DNA of 64,000 nt from Undibacterium pigrum (GCF_003201815.1 NZ_QJKB01000001.1:682001-746000), one strand, 5' to 3'. Counted from the first letter of the stretch, positions 19,291 through 28,383 are shown. Notes: generated by a model from the letters alone, not told the origin. Numbers and translations are program-made.

Positions 19291-20784
19291 TCAGATACTG
19301 GCAAACAGTGCGAGGTGATCGCTGGTGCCTCGCAGGTTGCCGTAATTGCTCCAGCCATTGAGCGAACGCGCCAGCCCTGCTGCGTAGTTGGGGGCGGGGG
19401 CCTGTGGCCAGGCTATGGGCAGGGGACCAGCAGGTGGGATTGCTGGTGCGAGTGGCAGATTGGTCAAACCATGCGGCATAATCCGTGTGCCTGTTGGTAC
19501 TCCTACAGGCAAGCCACCAACCAGATTGAACGGCGTGCCTGTGACTTGATTCATGATGGTGAATTGCGGCGCGCCTGGCGCTGGCTGTACCAGGATATTG
19601 TCAATGGAAAAGAAATTATTGACGATATCGCTGCCTATGTAGCGGTATCCTGGATAATGCGAGGGTACTGGCGCACCTGCAGTATTGTCCGACCACAGGA
19701 AACGGGAATTTTTTGTTCTTTGCGCATTTTTGCGGGCTGGCTTGATATGCGTCGCCAAATAACCTTGATAAGACTCAAGGGCGATACCACCAGGCAGGGC
19801 AGGGGGAGGATAAAGCAGGGCCGTATAATTGAGGCCGACCAGGGAATTGTAGGCGTTGGTTCTGGCACCCAGAGCTGTGATGGTATTGAGATTAAAGTCG
19901 CCGCAGACTATCTTGACTTCATTGTGGAGCGCAGCGGGTGGAGTAGCCACATCAGCCGCACCAGACAACAAGACATTCATGTAATTGGTGGCGCCGATAA
20001 AGTTGGGCGGTGAATGAACGGCAATGATAGTCAGGTTGCGGGTGATTGCTCCGGTATTGTCTTCTTCAACAAAACTCACCATATACGGCTGGCGCAAGCC
20101 ATTGTAATTTATGAGGCCGCCGATAACGGGTGGTGCAGCAGCGGCACCAGGATCTGCCACGAAACTGATGCGGGCAGCCACGGTGCTTTCAGCCAGTGTG
20201 CCATTGTATTGCGCCCCCGCAGGTATGGCACGGGCGACCACCCCGGGCGGATCAAGAAATTCCAGGATGTTGGGCCAGCCAACTGCGACGCCCGGATAAG
20301 GTGCAGGGGCGCCAGCTGCAACTGAGACATTGGCGCCTGTCCAGATATTTGGTCCAGTAAAATAGCGTTGCACCTCCGTAGGAGTTCCTACCGTACCTGA
20401 TACACCGCGATAAAACACGGCCACCGACTCGGTCAACCCGCCAGCACCAACTTTCAAGGGCGGCACTAGCCGCCATTCCGCATTATTGGGGTCAAGCGGG
20501 TTCGCACGTAGCAAATCGAGAATATAGGATGCCCCATTCAGACCGCCAGTGTTGGTGGCCAAATCGCCACCGCCACCTGCACCGCTGGAAACTTCAACGA
20601 CGACGATGATGTCAGGCTGGGTTGCATTCAGAATCGCCGCCAGATTAGTGCGTCGCTGGGCAGAAGCTACAGCCGGGCTGTTGCCGCCATTTTTGCCCTG
20701 CCCGTAGCGGGGACGCTTGCGGCTGGGGTCATTGAACTTGTTGATGCCAAAGTTTTCAATATTCCAGTACACGATGTTGGTCAT
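19291..20784 (-). CDS. Endonuclease/exonuclease/phosphatase (DNase I-like) family protein
   Basis: 497 aa, ATG with AAGGA 8 bases upstream. The EEP catalytic set is visible in order: WNIENF with Asn8, VVVE with Glu64, AVHSP with His257, GDFN with Asp296/Asn298, SIDN with Asp395 and SDH with His490. The family cleaves phosphodiesters in DNA, RNA, phospholipids or inositol phosphates with Mg2+; the substrate here is unknown. At 497 aa it is longer than the usual 250-300 aa core, with inserts near 100-235 and 300-390. No signal peptide is evident. It sits 36 bases after the 1225-aa gene and 67 bases before the giant gene, so the three are probably co-transcribed. Confidence 0.88.
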   Translation of the reverse strand: MTNIVYWNIENFGINKFNDPSRKRPRYGQGKNGGNSPAVASAQRRTNLAAILNATQPDIIVVVEVSSGAGGGGDLATNTGGLNGASYILDLLRANPLDPNNAEWRLVPPLKVGAGGLTESVAVFYRGVSGTVGTPTEVQRYFTGPNIWTGANVSVAAGAPAPYPGVAVGWPNILEFLDPPGVVARAIPAGAQYNGTLAESTVAARISFVADPGAAAAPPVIGGLINYNGLRQPYMVSFVEEDNTGAITRNLTIIAVHSPPNFIGATNYMNVLLSGAADVATPPAALHNEVKIVCGDFNLNTITALGARTNAYNSLVGLNYTALLYPPPALPGGIALESYQGYLATHIKPARKNAQRTKNSRFLWSDNTAGAPVPSHYPGYRYIGSDIVNNFFSIDNILVQPAPGAPQFTIMNQVTGTPFNLVGGLPVGVPTGTRIMPHGLTNLPLAPAIPPAGPLPIAWPQAPAPNYAAGLARSLNGWSNYGNLRGTSDHLALFASI

Positions 20785-20820
20785 GGCCTTTATCCTTATC
20801 TATTACTGTATCTATTACTA

Positions 20821-23800
20821 TTAGTTAATAGTCGCCTTCTGTGGGCTTGACTGCTCGATTGCGTGCAGATTTGTCAGTTTGGCGTAGTCAGGAATTTCAG
20901 AAATTGGTAGCAATTGCGACTGCTCTGTCAGTACCTGATTATTCTTGCTCTTGTCTGCAACATAGGCGGCATACCATCCCAGGCTACCTGTATTGTCAGG
21001 GTCGCCAAACAGGAAAAACTGAATATTCGCATCTGGTGGGAGCTTGGCGATGCCAAAAATCTTGATGGCAATATTGTCCAGACGCAGGCAGTAATAAAAG
21101 GCATCATTGCTGGACCCCGGTACTTTCTGGCGCATCAGACTGATATTGTCGATAGCGACTTTGAAGATACCTTGCAGGCTGATCAGTTTTGCACCCGGGG
21201 CTGCGCCTGGCAGCGATAAACCGACAAATAGCGCATGGCTGTCTTCACCGGCCTTGCTGACAGGGCTCCAGGCAAGCAGCAAACGCGAACTGAAACCGGC
21301 TGCAGACGCCAGTGCGCCCGGGCCACCCATGGTGACGTTGTACACCACGCCATACCAGGGGCCTTCCAGTGTCGTCAGGTTAAGTGCTGTAGTAACGGGC
21401 AAGAAACCAAAATCGGCTGGTAGCTGGCCATCACTGGCCGCGATGAAGCTATTGAGTTGCAGACCAAAACCCTGGAACAGGCTGGCCTCGCGTATGCTGC
21501 TGCCTTGTAGATCGTAAGCCAAGTTGGTAGTGACCTCGGTGAAAACCACGGCATTGGGTGTGGTTTGCGGATAACGCATGTCTATCACCAGATTGGAAAA
21601 GGAGAGACCCTGGCCCTGAGGCTGTGCTGTAATTTCCGTGGCACCAAAAGAGAGTACATCCAGCGTCGTTTTGTTGATATCCTTGAGCGCCGCAAAATTC
21701 AGTGTACCCAGGGCGATGAAGCGATTCAGTACAGTAGCACCGCCATCGACATTGCCCAGGCAATTGAATTGTATGCGGTTGATGGCAACCGCATTGAGAA
21801 CATTGCTATCGAGCGCAAAGATGGTGGGTGATGACTGTTCGAAGATGTAGACACCAGTACCATTCTGGTCAATATAACTGCCATTCAACACCACTCCATT
21901 GAATGGCGCTTTTTGTCCTGCAAAGCTGGTCAGCGTGACATTTGAATTAAGCAGGCGATTGACACCAAGCTGCACATAACTCTTGAAGGTCTTGATGGCT
22001 GCATTGTCAAACAAGACCTGCAATTGCAAGACACGGAAGGCATAATTGCCGGTCTGTGGCAGAGCAATCGGCGTATCAGCAGGCAGACCGGCAAGCTGGT
22101 TGACTGCAAATTGCGGGTCCAGATAATCAATCAGGCCAAAGCTGCTTGAATCACCGTTGAAGGTCAGGCTACCATCTGTCTGCAAATTCACGCGGCTGGC
22201 CGTAAAGCCAAAATGATGTGCTGTGAAGCGTTGTAAATCCAGCCCTGCGACTATGCCTTGCAAGCCGGCTGGCAGGCTGGATGGTTCAAGATCTGCCCGC
22301 AAGACCAGCACCCCGTTCCAGGCCGGATCATTGACCAGTTCAACAAAATGGCGGTAAGGCGAGTTTTTATTGTTGGCCACCATCAATTCAGCAGCGCTGA
22401 CATAGTCTTGCAGCCATTGCGACAAACCAGTATAGGCAACGCCTTGCATGCCAGTATCGGTATTGGCTGGCAACGAAAATTCAGCAGCACTGGACCATGC
22501 ATTCGGGTTCTTGATACGGTCCTTAAAACTACCACTACAGTATTTAAGCAGCATCACATTGCGATAGACAGTAGGCGTGACTCCCTGGCCTACTTCGGCA
22601 GACATGCTCCAGCCAGCAATATTGATCTTGTTCCTGAAGACGGAAGGCGCGGTCGACAGATTGGCAGGATTAACGGCAACCAGGAATAACTGGTTGGTTT
22701 GCAGTGCATCCTGCAAGGCAATATCTGGCAGTTCGAAACCAAAAGGCAGTGAGCCGCCAGTTTGCCCCAGTGTGACTGATAAAAATGCACCGTGATCTGC
22801 TGGCACCGTGGAGACGGTAGCAATCGCCCCCTGTGGTGTCGTGCGATAAGCGGTATTGCCGTCTGCTGTCAGCAGACCCTGCTTTGCTAGTTTGCGCACC
22901 AGGCTTCTCGCCTGCCACAAGCTGCTTGCACCTTGCGAGATGATGCGCTTGCGCGTCGCGGCCAATATGCTGCTTTCAAACGCGGCCAGAGTTTGCCCGT
23001 CAGCAGTAGTCGATGACATTGCCGCATATGGCACCAAGGGAAATGCCAGGGCAGCTCCATGTGGTAGCGGCATTTCAGGGGGAGCCGATGGCAGCAGGGG
23101 GCTGGCGGACTGACTCATGCGCTGATGTCCATATAGCGGGCTGCCACCGGGTTCAGCATGGTAAACCACGGCAGATTTGCTGCCTTGCAATATGGTCGCC
23201 CAAGAAGTCTGGCGAGTTGCATTCAGTACGGTGCTCACCGCGCCTGAATTGGGTTGATCCAGTGTTGCATCGACAAATGGAAAGCTTGGCGCATACGCAG
23301 CCGAACCGGTGCGATAGAGCAGATAGTCATTATCTGTTGCCTCGGTATTGGCATCATAATTGCTGAAGCTGATGCGCTCTGAGCCAAAAATGCCACATAG
23401 CAGTTTTGCCGGTGCCCCCGCTGCCAGCCCGGCAACGTTCATGCCAAAGCGTCCTGCCAGGGTAAGGAGGGCATTGGCAAGCAAAGGGTCGGCAGGCGCT
23501 GCCGCATCAGTGCTCAGGGCCAGCGCGCCAGATTGTAGACCGGCGAAAGGCGGTTGGCCATCGCTGGCACCAAGTGCAATCAGGTTGATCTGGTTGCCAT
23601 AATCATTCACAAAGGCAGATGGCAGGGCAGGGGTGCTGGTAGGCAGAAAACCTGTGCGTAAAACACCTGCCAATTGCGCCGCTGCAGTCAGTTTTTGGTT
23701 ATAGGGGTCCAGTGGGTCAACAGTGCCCATCCAGGTGATGCTGTTTGGCAGCTGCGCAGGAGCAGTCAAAATGGGATAGCGGAATTGCCGCTGGCCCCCT

Positions 23801-24498
23801 TTGCCATCGGCAGTGTATACAAGACTCACAGGCAAACCGCTTGCACCGAAGGCGGCACGCGCATCAATGCTGGCGGTGAAGGTACAGCAACCGGTATTGC
23901 TACCGATAAAAGGAATAAAGTTACGTATGAATCCATTGGTACCAGTGACGCGGATGCCAAGATTGCCTGATCCGCGCTGGAAAGCAATCGCAGGCGGTGT
24001 GGCAACGGGTGCCGACAGCCTCAGCATGCCGTTATCCTGGTCTATATATATCCCAGTGCCGAGCAAAATATTAAACAGCAAATTTTGCCCCAGCCGGACA
24101 TTGAGGTTGGAATTGGTGGTGAAAGACTGGTCTACCGAGTTATACAGTATGCTTATCCCATAGTTATTGAAGGGGCCAAATTCCAGCGGATCGACACTTT
24201 TGAGCCAGAGTATGGTTGAGGAGGAACCTGTATTCATCGCCAGGTACTGGCTGACGGCATTGATGAAACTGCCTGGATCAGTATCGAGTGCCAGCGGACG
24301 TGTCTGCGCAAACAGATAAGACGCTTTATTGTCTGGTGATAGAGAGTCACCGAAAGAAATGCAGTCAGGCGGCGTCTGTCCATTTGCTGGTAGCAGGTAG
24401 CCCGACCATGCTCCCATTGCTGCACGGGGCGCTTCATACAGACTCGCTTGAGAGGCTGGATCAGTGCATAAGAAGTTGAATGCAGGGGAATCGATCAT
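20821..24498 (-). CDS. 1225-aa beta-rich protein of the giant-protein operon, unknown function
   Basis: I do not recognise the family. I chose the ATG at 24498 because GGAG lies 6 bases before it; an in-frame TTG at 24519 has none. No signal peptide or clear membrane segment is present. Composition is Gly/Ala/Ser/Asn-rich with many short alternating hydrophobic strands, as in secreted or shell-like beta proteins. Around residues 530-560 a basic segment (RKRIISQGASSLWQARSLVRK) is the only strongly charged part. The C-terminal 130 residues carry the repeated strand pattern YYCLRLDNIAIKIFGIAKLP and LFGDPDNTGSLGWYAAY. It is second in the operon, 224 bases after the 126-aa gene and 36 bases before the nuclease gene. 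Confidence 0.8.
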   Translation of the reverse strand: MIDSPAFNFLCTDPASQASLYEAPRAAMGAWSGYLLPANGQTPPDCISFGDSLSPDNKASYLFAQTRPLALDTDPGSFINAVSQYLAMNTGSSSTILWLKSVDPLEFGPFNNYGISILYNSVDQSFTTNSNLNVRLGQNLLFNILLGTGIYIDQDNGMLRLSAPVATPPAIAFQRGSGNLGIRVTGTNGFIRNFIPFIGSNTGCCTFTASIDARAAFGASGLPVSLVYTADGKGGQRQFRYPILTAPAQLPNSITWMGTVDPLDPYNQKLTAAAQLAGVLRTGFLPTSTPALPSAFVNDYGNQINLIALGASDGQPPFAGLQSGALALSTDAAAPADPLLANALLTLAGRFGMNVAGLAAGAPAKLLCGIFGSERISFSNYDANTEATDNDYLLYRTGSAAYAPSFPFVDATLDQPNSGAVSTVLNATRQTSWATILQGSKSAVVYHAEPGGSPLYGHQRMSQSASPLLPSAPPEMPLPHGAALAFPLVPYAAMSSTTADGQTLAAFESSILAATRKRIISQGASSLWQARSLVRKLAKQGLLTADGNTAYRTTPQGAIATVSTVPADHGAFLSVTLGQTGGSLPFGFELPDIALQDALQTNQLFLVAVNPANLSTAPSVFRNKINIAGWSMSAEVGQGVTPTVYRNVMLLKYCSGSFKDRIKNPNAWSSAAEFSLPANTDTGMQGVAYTGLSQWLQDYVSAAELMVANNKNSPYRHFVELVNDPAWNGVLVLRADLEPSSLPAGLQGIVAGLDLQRFTAHHFGFTASRVNLQTDGSLTFNGDSSSFGLIDYLDPQFAVNQLAGLPADTPIALPQTGNYAFRVLQLQVLFDNAAIKTFKSYVQLGVNRLLNSNVTLTSFAGQKAPFNGVVLNGSYIDQNGTGVYIFEQSSPTIFALDSNVLNAVAINRIQFNCLGNVDGGATVLNRFIALGTLNFAALKDINKTTLDVLSFGATEITAQPQGQGLSFSNLVIDMRYPQTTPNAVVFTEVTTNLAYDLQGSSIREASLFQGFGLQLNSFIAASDGQLPADFGFLPVTTALNLTTLEGPWYGVVYNVTMGGPGALASAAGFSSRLLLAWSPVSKAGEDSHALFVGLSLPGAAPGAKLISLQGIFKVAIDNISLMRQKVPGSSNDAFYYCLRLDNIAIKIFGIAKLPPDANIQFFLFGDPDNTGSLGWYAAYVADKSKNNQVLTEQSQLLPISEIPDYAKLTNLHAIEQSSPQKATIN

Positions 24499-24722
24499 CA
24501 GGAACTCCGCTCTTTGCAAGTGTTTGATTTTTTGCGCAGCCGTATGCTGCGAAGCTCATAGACCTGGGTGCAAAATGGCAGCGCAAGACCCATGCGTGCC
24601 AAATCAGCTTTGATCTGGTGCTATTGGCACTACCCGTATTTTGCTGGCGACAATAAGCCAAACGGGCTGTTCCACATAGGTGGAACAGCCTGACTCCCGA
24701 CTTGGGTCGCTTAGCGTTTTGC
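24499..24722 (-). other. Spacer between the first two genes of the giant operon
   Basis: 224 bases with one strong hairpin (listed separately). The spacer is long compared with the other operon gaps (36 and 67 bases), so an internal promoter is possible, but I cannot point to one. Confidence 0.35.
24665..24690 (-). terminator. Perfect 11-bp hairpin after the 126-aa gene
   Basis: GGCTGTTCCAC and GTGGAACAGCC pair with a 4-base loop, about 33 bases after the stop of the 126-aa gene. The T run after it is poor (CGTTTGGC). It may act as a leaky terminator or RNA-processing site that makes the small protein more abundant than the large ones. Confidence 0.55.
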
Positions 24723-25103
24723 TCAGGTATCTTTACGTGCGAAGGTACCCAGAACTGCGCCAGTAAAGTTGTAGAGTGTGCCGCTGTCAACCACCTGACC
24801 GTCCAGAAGGACGTTATAGAAAGCGGTTTGGAGTGGTTGATAAGTGACGGTCAAACCCTTTTTGTAGGTAACTACGCCGTTACCGATATCATTGGCCAGT
24901 GTTGCAGTTGTGGCACTGGTGGAAACGCTAGGATTCCAATAAGTAACACGGCCCTGGAACTGGAAAGCAACACCAGTCTGGTTGTTGATATCACCACTGG
25001 CGATAGCAACGGAGTTGCTGTTTGGTGTCAGGTTGGTAGTGATAGTTTGTGCAGCGACCAGATTTGCTTTTGTGAGTTCAACTACGTGATGTTGTGCAGA
25101 CAT
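24723..25103 (-). CDS. 126-aa cytosolic protein, first gene of the giant-protein operon
   Basis: Unrecognised family. The ATG at 25103 has AGGAG 8 bases upstream, a strong site. No signal peptide; predicted beta-rich. Residues 36-121 match the secreted 164-aa protein at 8178-8672 (SGDIN, YW, D-x-GN-x-VVTYKKGL, YNVLLDG, YNFTG). Its own good ribosome binding site, leading position and downstream hairpin suggest high expression relative to the giant proteins. It could be a small structural partner, chaperone or inhibitor of the operon products; none of these can be shown from sequence. Confidence 0.75.
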   Translation of the reverse strand: MSAQHHVVELTKANLVAAQTITTNLTPNSNSVAIASGDINNQTGVAFQFQGRVTYWNPSVSTSATTATLANDIGNGVVTYKKGLTVTYQPLQTAFYNVLLDGQVVDSGTLYNFTGAVLGTFARKDT

Positions 25104-25798
25104 GAAAGTAACTCCTGATAAGAAAAGCCGGCATTTGTATCTGTCACCCCATAGCCGACAATCTGGGACGATATAACTATCCCCACATTTACCATGTGGA
25201 AACTGATAAATCTTGACGTGATTGTTCTTTCAGACAATTGAAGGCAGGTGCGGGTTTTGCTTCACTTTGCTGCGCGCAAACTGATGATGCCTTCAATACA
25301 CTTTGTGCCTACTTTGTAACGCCTTGATGACTATCCATGCCTGGATGCCATATTTATTACTCATCTGTTGCAGGTGTTACTGTTTTGGTGACGAATTGAT
25401 TAATTCTTCAAAATGTCAGAACAATGCCACTTTGGCCGCTCTTTAAAACATTTCTGTACGTCTATAAAATGCTTCAAAAAAGACAACTAATGAAACAATT
25501 TTAGTTGCTATCTTATGGAAAAGTCAATGAATTTGAATGACTTATTATAAATATATATATGCAATATTTGATATGAGCTTAGCAAGCAGATTTTTACCTG
25601 GACAGATCATCTGGTAGAGGATATAGGAAGGAGAGGGCGGGGCCAGAAGAGCAGTTAGGGCAGGTCAGGCAATAGCAACTCATTGCAAGCAATATTGCTG
25701 TGCCGCTAGCGAGTATAAAAATTCAGAGAGCAAGTTAACTGAGAAGGTTTTTAAAAGCGCTTTATTTCTTCAACACGATTCCGCGCCAGTTTATTAAA
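25104..25798. other. AT-rich intergenic region upstream of the giant operon
   Basis: About 695 bases with no gene that I can support. It must hold the operon promoter. Two dyads are visible: CCACAT/ATGTGG at 25183-25199, about 80 bases before the 126-aa start, and AAGTCA/TGACTT at 25521-25543. The stretch from 25480 to 25580 is very AT-rich. Confidence 0.45.
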
Positions 25799-26233
25799 TC
25801 ATCGCTTCGAAGCTAATACCAATACTCCTGCTGAGACCAAAACTATTCCCAACCATTCTTGTGATGAAGGGCGTTCTTCCAAAAAGACGAAGGCGAATAT
25901 GGCGACAAAAACCAGGCTCATTTTATCGACGGGGGCAACTTTTGAGGCATCACCTATTTGCAGTGCCCGAAAATAGCACACCCAGGATGCGCCTGTAGCC
26001 AGGCCTGACAAAATAAGGAACAGCCATGTTTTTGCCGGAAGCGTGGCCGGGTTACTCATTTTGCCGGCGAATGATACAAAGCCAATTAAAACGACAAGAA
26101 TGATGGCAGTTCTTATCAGGGTGGCGAAGTCAGAATCGACATTTCTGATACCGATTTTAGCGAAAATTGCCGTGAACGCGGCAAATATCGCTGACAGGCA
26201 TGCCCAATAAAACCAACTATTTGAAGTACCCAT
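25799..26233 (-). CDS. EamA/DMT-type single-domain transporter
   Basis: 144 aa with GGAG 6 bases before the ATG. It is almost entirely hydrophobic, with about five membrane segments. The EamA signatures are visible: WFYWACLSAIFAAFTAIFAKIG at the N-terminus (a DMT start), ASWVCYFRALQIGDASKVAPVDKMS in the middle and FLEERPSSQEWLGIVLVSAGVL at the end. It is half the length of ordinary ten-helix DMT proteins, so it should work as a dimer, as related one-domain members do. The substrate is unknown. Confidence 0.88.
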   Translation of the reverse strand: MGTSNSWFYWACLSAIFAAFTAIFAKIGIRNVDSDFATLIRTAIILVVLIGFVSFAGKMSNPATLPAKTWLFLILSGLATGASWVCYFRALQIGDASKVAPVDKMSLVFVAIFAFVFLEERPSSQEWLGIVLVSAGVLVLASKR

Positions 26234-26936
26234 TTTTTGCTCCAGATGATTATGGCAGTGCTGATGTGTCCTGTGCGATGAGACGGAACTTGTTCAAATC
26301 CCCCCAGTTTTGAGCTTGCTGCTTGCGCAGAGCTGACAAAATACTCCGTGTGAGTAAGTGGGCCCGAAGCCAGAACAGTAATATGCATATTGTCACGAAT
26401 GGCGCGTTATTACATATAATAAATGCCATTCTATTTTCGTAAGTATTTGATTTTATTGGAAATATTTTCGATGTCATCACATTGATCGTTATCTCTATTT
26501 ACAACAATTTGATGCCATCATGGAACGGCAGACGTTGGTTCTATTGATTTGCACTGAAAATTGCCCAATTTTGCTGGATAAATTGCATCCATTGTGACTC
26601 ACGCTTAACACACTATCGTATCTATCTTAATGAGTAGGGCGCTGGGAGTGATTAATGGGACATTACTAATGTTATTCGACTCTGACACTTCGCAGCCTGA
26701 AGTCATTGCACGAGATTGGTTAAATTTGCCCATCCCCCAAAAATGTAAAATTAGCCTAAAAACCCATCGGCGCACAGTCCGCTGATTGCTATTTTTCGGC
26801 ATTTTAAGGCCACCCTAAGACGCTCCTTTTACATTTTTGGGGAAATTGCAAAACATGGTTGTGGCGTATTGAAAATATAACATTGTGCTCTAGCGCAACA
26901 TGTAGATATCTCAATCTTAAGATTCATCACTTCCGC
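26234..26936. other. Intergenic region at the left border of the integrase island
   Basis: About 700 AT-rich bases. I see no supported gene; short minus-strand frames here lack ribosome binding sites and recognisable sequence. The notable structure is a 16-bp perfect inverted repeat (listed separately). Confidence 0.45.
26735..26842. repeat. 16-bp perfect inverted repeat spanning 108 bp
   Basis: CCCCAAAAATGTAAAA at 26735-26750 and its exact complement at 26827-26842 enclose 76 bases. A match of this length is unlikely by chance. It could be the ends of a small mobile element, recombinase arm sites or a long cruciform. It lies about 1.7 kb from the tyrosine recombinase gene. Confidence 0.55.
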
Positions 26937-27293
26937 TCAACTCTCGTTTCGATCCGCATACTGAACCTGGTCATCACACCAACTGCAACAGCCAAGTTTC
27001 GCAGTCGCGTGATTCTTGGCTAGCTGGTTGTCCAACTGTTCTGCTGCGCGTCGTAGCGCAAATGATGCCGCCTGCAACTCTTTGGTCATGCAGCCAACCT
27101 GCTCCACCTCAGAAAACTGCACAAAATCATCCAGTAGAGTTTGCAGCGGCACGCTCACAATGTCGTACAACCTTTCCTCAAAGGTTGTTTGAAGATGGAT
27201 CATCAATTCTTGGTGCATTGGTGCCGCATGCAGGCGGAACGCTTGATGCCAGCTAAAGGCCGATTTAAATAGATTTTTGTCGTCAAAATTCAT
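26937..27293 (-). CDS. Hypothetical helical protein, 118 aa
   Basis: Unrecognised. Mostly alpha-helical by composition, with a long middle helix region (about 30-90) and a C-terminal CCSWCDD cluster that could bind a metal. It follows the KfrA-like gene by 24 bases on the same strand and is probably co-transcribed with it. The ribosome binding site is weak, so the exact start is uncertain. Confidence 0.55.
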   Translation of the reverse strand: MNFDDKNLFKSAFSWHQAFRLHAAPMHQELMIHLQTTFEERLYDIVSVPLQTLLDDFVQFSEVEQVGCMTKELQAASFALRRAAEQLDNQLAKNHATAKLGCCSWCDDQVQYADRNES

Positions 27294-27317
27294 TAAATCA
27301 TGGTGCCTTAGGGTAAT

Positions 27318-28334
27318 TTAATGCGTTTTCGCATTCAAGAGAGTTTTAAATTCATCCATCACGTGTTGCTGAGCTTCAAGCTTGGCACTGGTCGTGGCCA
27401 ACTCCAATTGCAAACTGTTTATCTGCGTATCTAATGCCTTATTTTTTGCCAGGGCGTCGGCATGCTGCTCCTGTAAGTTAGCCACCCGGACACCTTCTTT
27501 AATTAATTGGGCTTCCAACTGCGCTGCACGTTGAGCGATCGCACGCTGCGCCTCCAGGTCATTCTGCGTCTTGCGACTTTGATTTTTCTCTTCATATAAC
27601 GACTTCTGCGCCTGGGAAAGCTCTGCAACCAGCCTTGCCCCATCCTGGTTGAGTTGAGTCACTTCGTTCTGCTTCAGCATCAGGCTCTGTTGCAAATGAC
27701 GCAGCTCAGCCTGCAATTGCTGAACTTGTTGTTCATGACGCCGGATATCCTGATCACGTTGCTCTTTGACAGATGATCTGTAATGTTCCAGGGCATCCCG
27801 TACATGATTGTGCTTTTCTTCCAATGATTGCCGGTGCTTTTCATTCTCCTCCAAGCGGTCCTTAAGATCCGTCACTTGTTGCGCCAAAGTATGCCTAGCG
27901 ATGGATTCGCTCTGCAATGCTTCCCTGGTTTGCTCATGGGATTGGATTTCATGCTTGATCGCGGCTATGGTGAGGTCGAGTTTTTCTTGGATGGCAGCAC
28001 TTTTTGCTGTCAGTGCTCCAATTTCTGCCTCATGCAGGTGATCTTTTTCGCTATGCCGCGATTCCAGTTCAGCAACGCGATTATTTGTTTCAGCCTCTAG
28101 CTGGACAGCCAGGCGCGCCACCAAATCCTGCAGCGCTTCACTGATGGTGGTTTTACGGTCAACGTTTCCGCCATTCTCCTCTTCCAATTCCTTCAGGTAT
28201 TTGTGTATGGTGGTCTTAGAGCCGGTATTGCCCAAAGCAATTCTCACCGCATCAACTGATGGATGGCGACCCAAAGCAATGAGTGAATTGCGTGCTTTTT
28301 CGACTTCCGATTTATATAATCCGGTTCTGGCCAT
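27318..28334 (-). CDS. KfrA-like DNA-binding coiled-coil protein
   Basis: 338 aa, with GGAG 6 bases before the ATG. Residues about 1-60 match the KfrA N-terminal helix-turn-helix (KARNSLIALGRHPSVDAVRIALGNTGSKTTIHKYL). Residues about 70-335 form one very long coiled coil rich in Glu, Gln, Lys and Leu heptads. KfrA proteins are plasmid-type DNA-binding proteins that form filaments or autoregulate. This one is chromosomal, or on an island, and diverges from a tyrosine recombinase. That pairing suggests it controls or assists the recombinase. Several AT-rich palindromes in the shared promoter region are likely binding sites. Confidence 0.85.
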   Translation of the reverse strand: MARTGLYKSEVEKARNSLIALGRHPSVDAVRIALGNTGSKTTIHKYLKELEEENGGNVDRKTTISEALQDLVARLAVQLEAETNNRVAELESRHSEKDHLHEAEIGALTAKSAAIQEKLDLTIAAIKHEIQSHEQTREALQSESIARHTLAQQVTDLKDRLEENEKHRQSLEEKHNHVRDALEHYRSSVKEQRDQDIRRHEQQVQQLQAELRHLQQSLMLKQNEVTQLNQDGARLVAELSQAQKSLYEEKNQSRKTQNDLEAQRAIAQRAAQLEAQLIKEGVRVANLQEQHADALAKNKALDTQINSLQLELATTSAKLEAQQHVMDEFKTLLNAKTH

Positions 28335-28371
28335 TATCTACTCCGTTGAATATCATAATGTATTACGTATC

Positions 28372-28383
28372 ATGTAATTACAT
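28372..28383. promoter_or_regulatory. 12-bp palindrome ATGTAATTACAT, probable operator
   Basis: A perfect palindrome 38 bases upstream of the KfrA-like start, in the divergent promoter region. KfrA-type proteins bind AT-rich palindromes in their own promoters, so this is a plausible autoregulatory site. Confidence 0.5.

Noticed and set aside
19315-20013. 232-codon plus-strand frame opposite the EEP nuclease
   Set aside because: The opposite frame contains all EEP catalytic motifs; this one reads as shadow sequence rich in Arg, Cys and Gly.
26250-26480. 76-codon minus-strand frame in the island border region
   Set aside because: No ribosome binding site, no recognisable motif, and it lies in AT-rich sequence.
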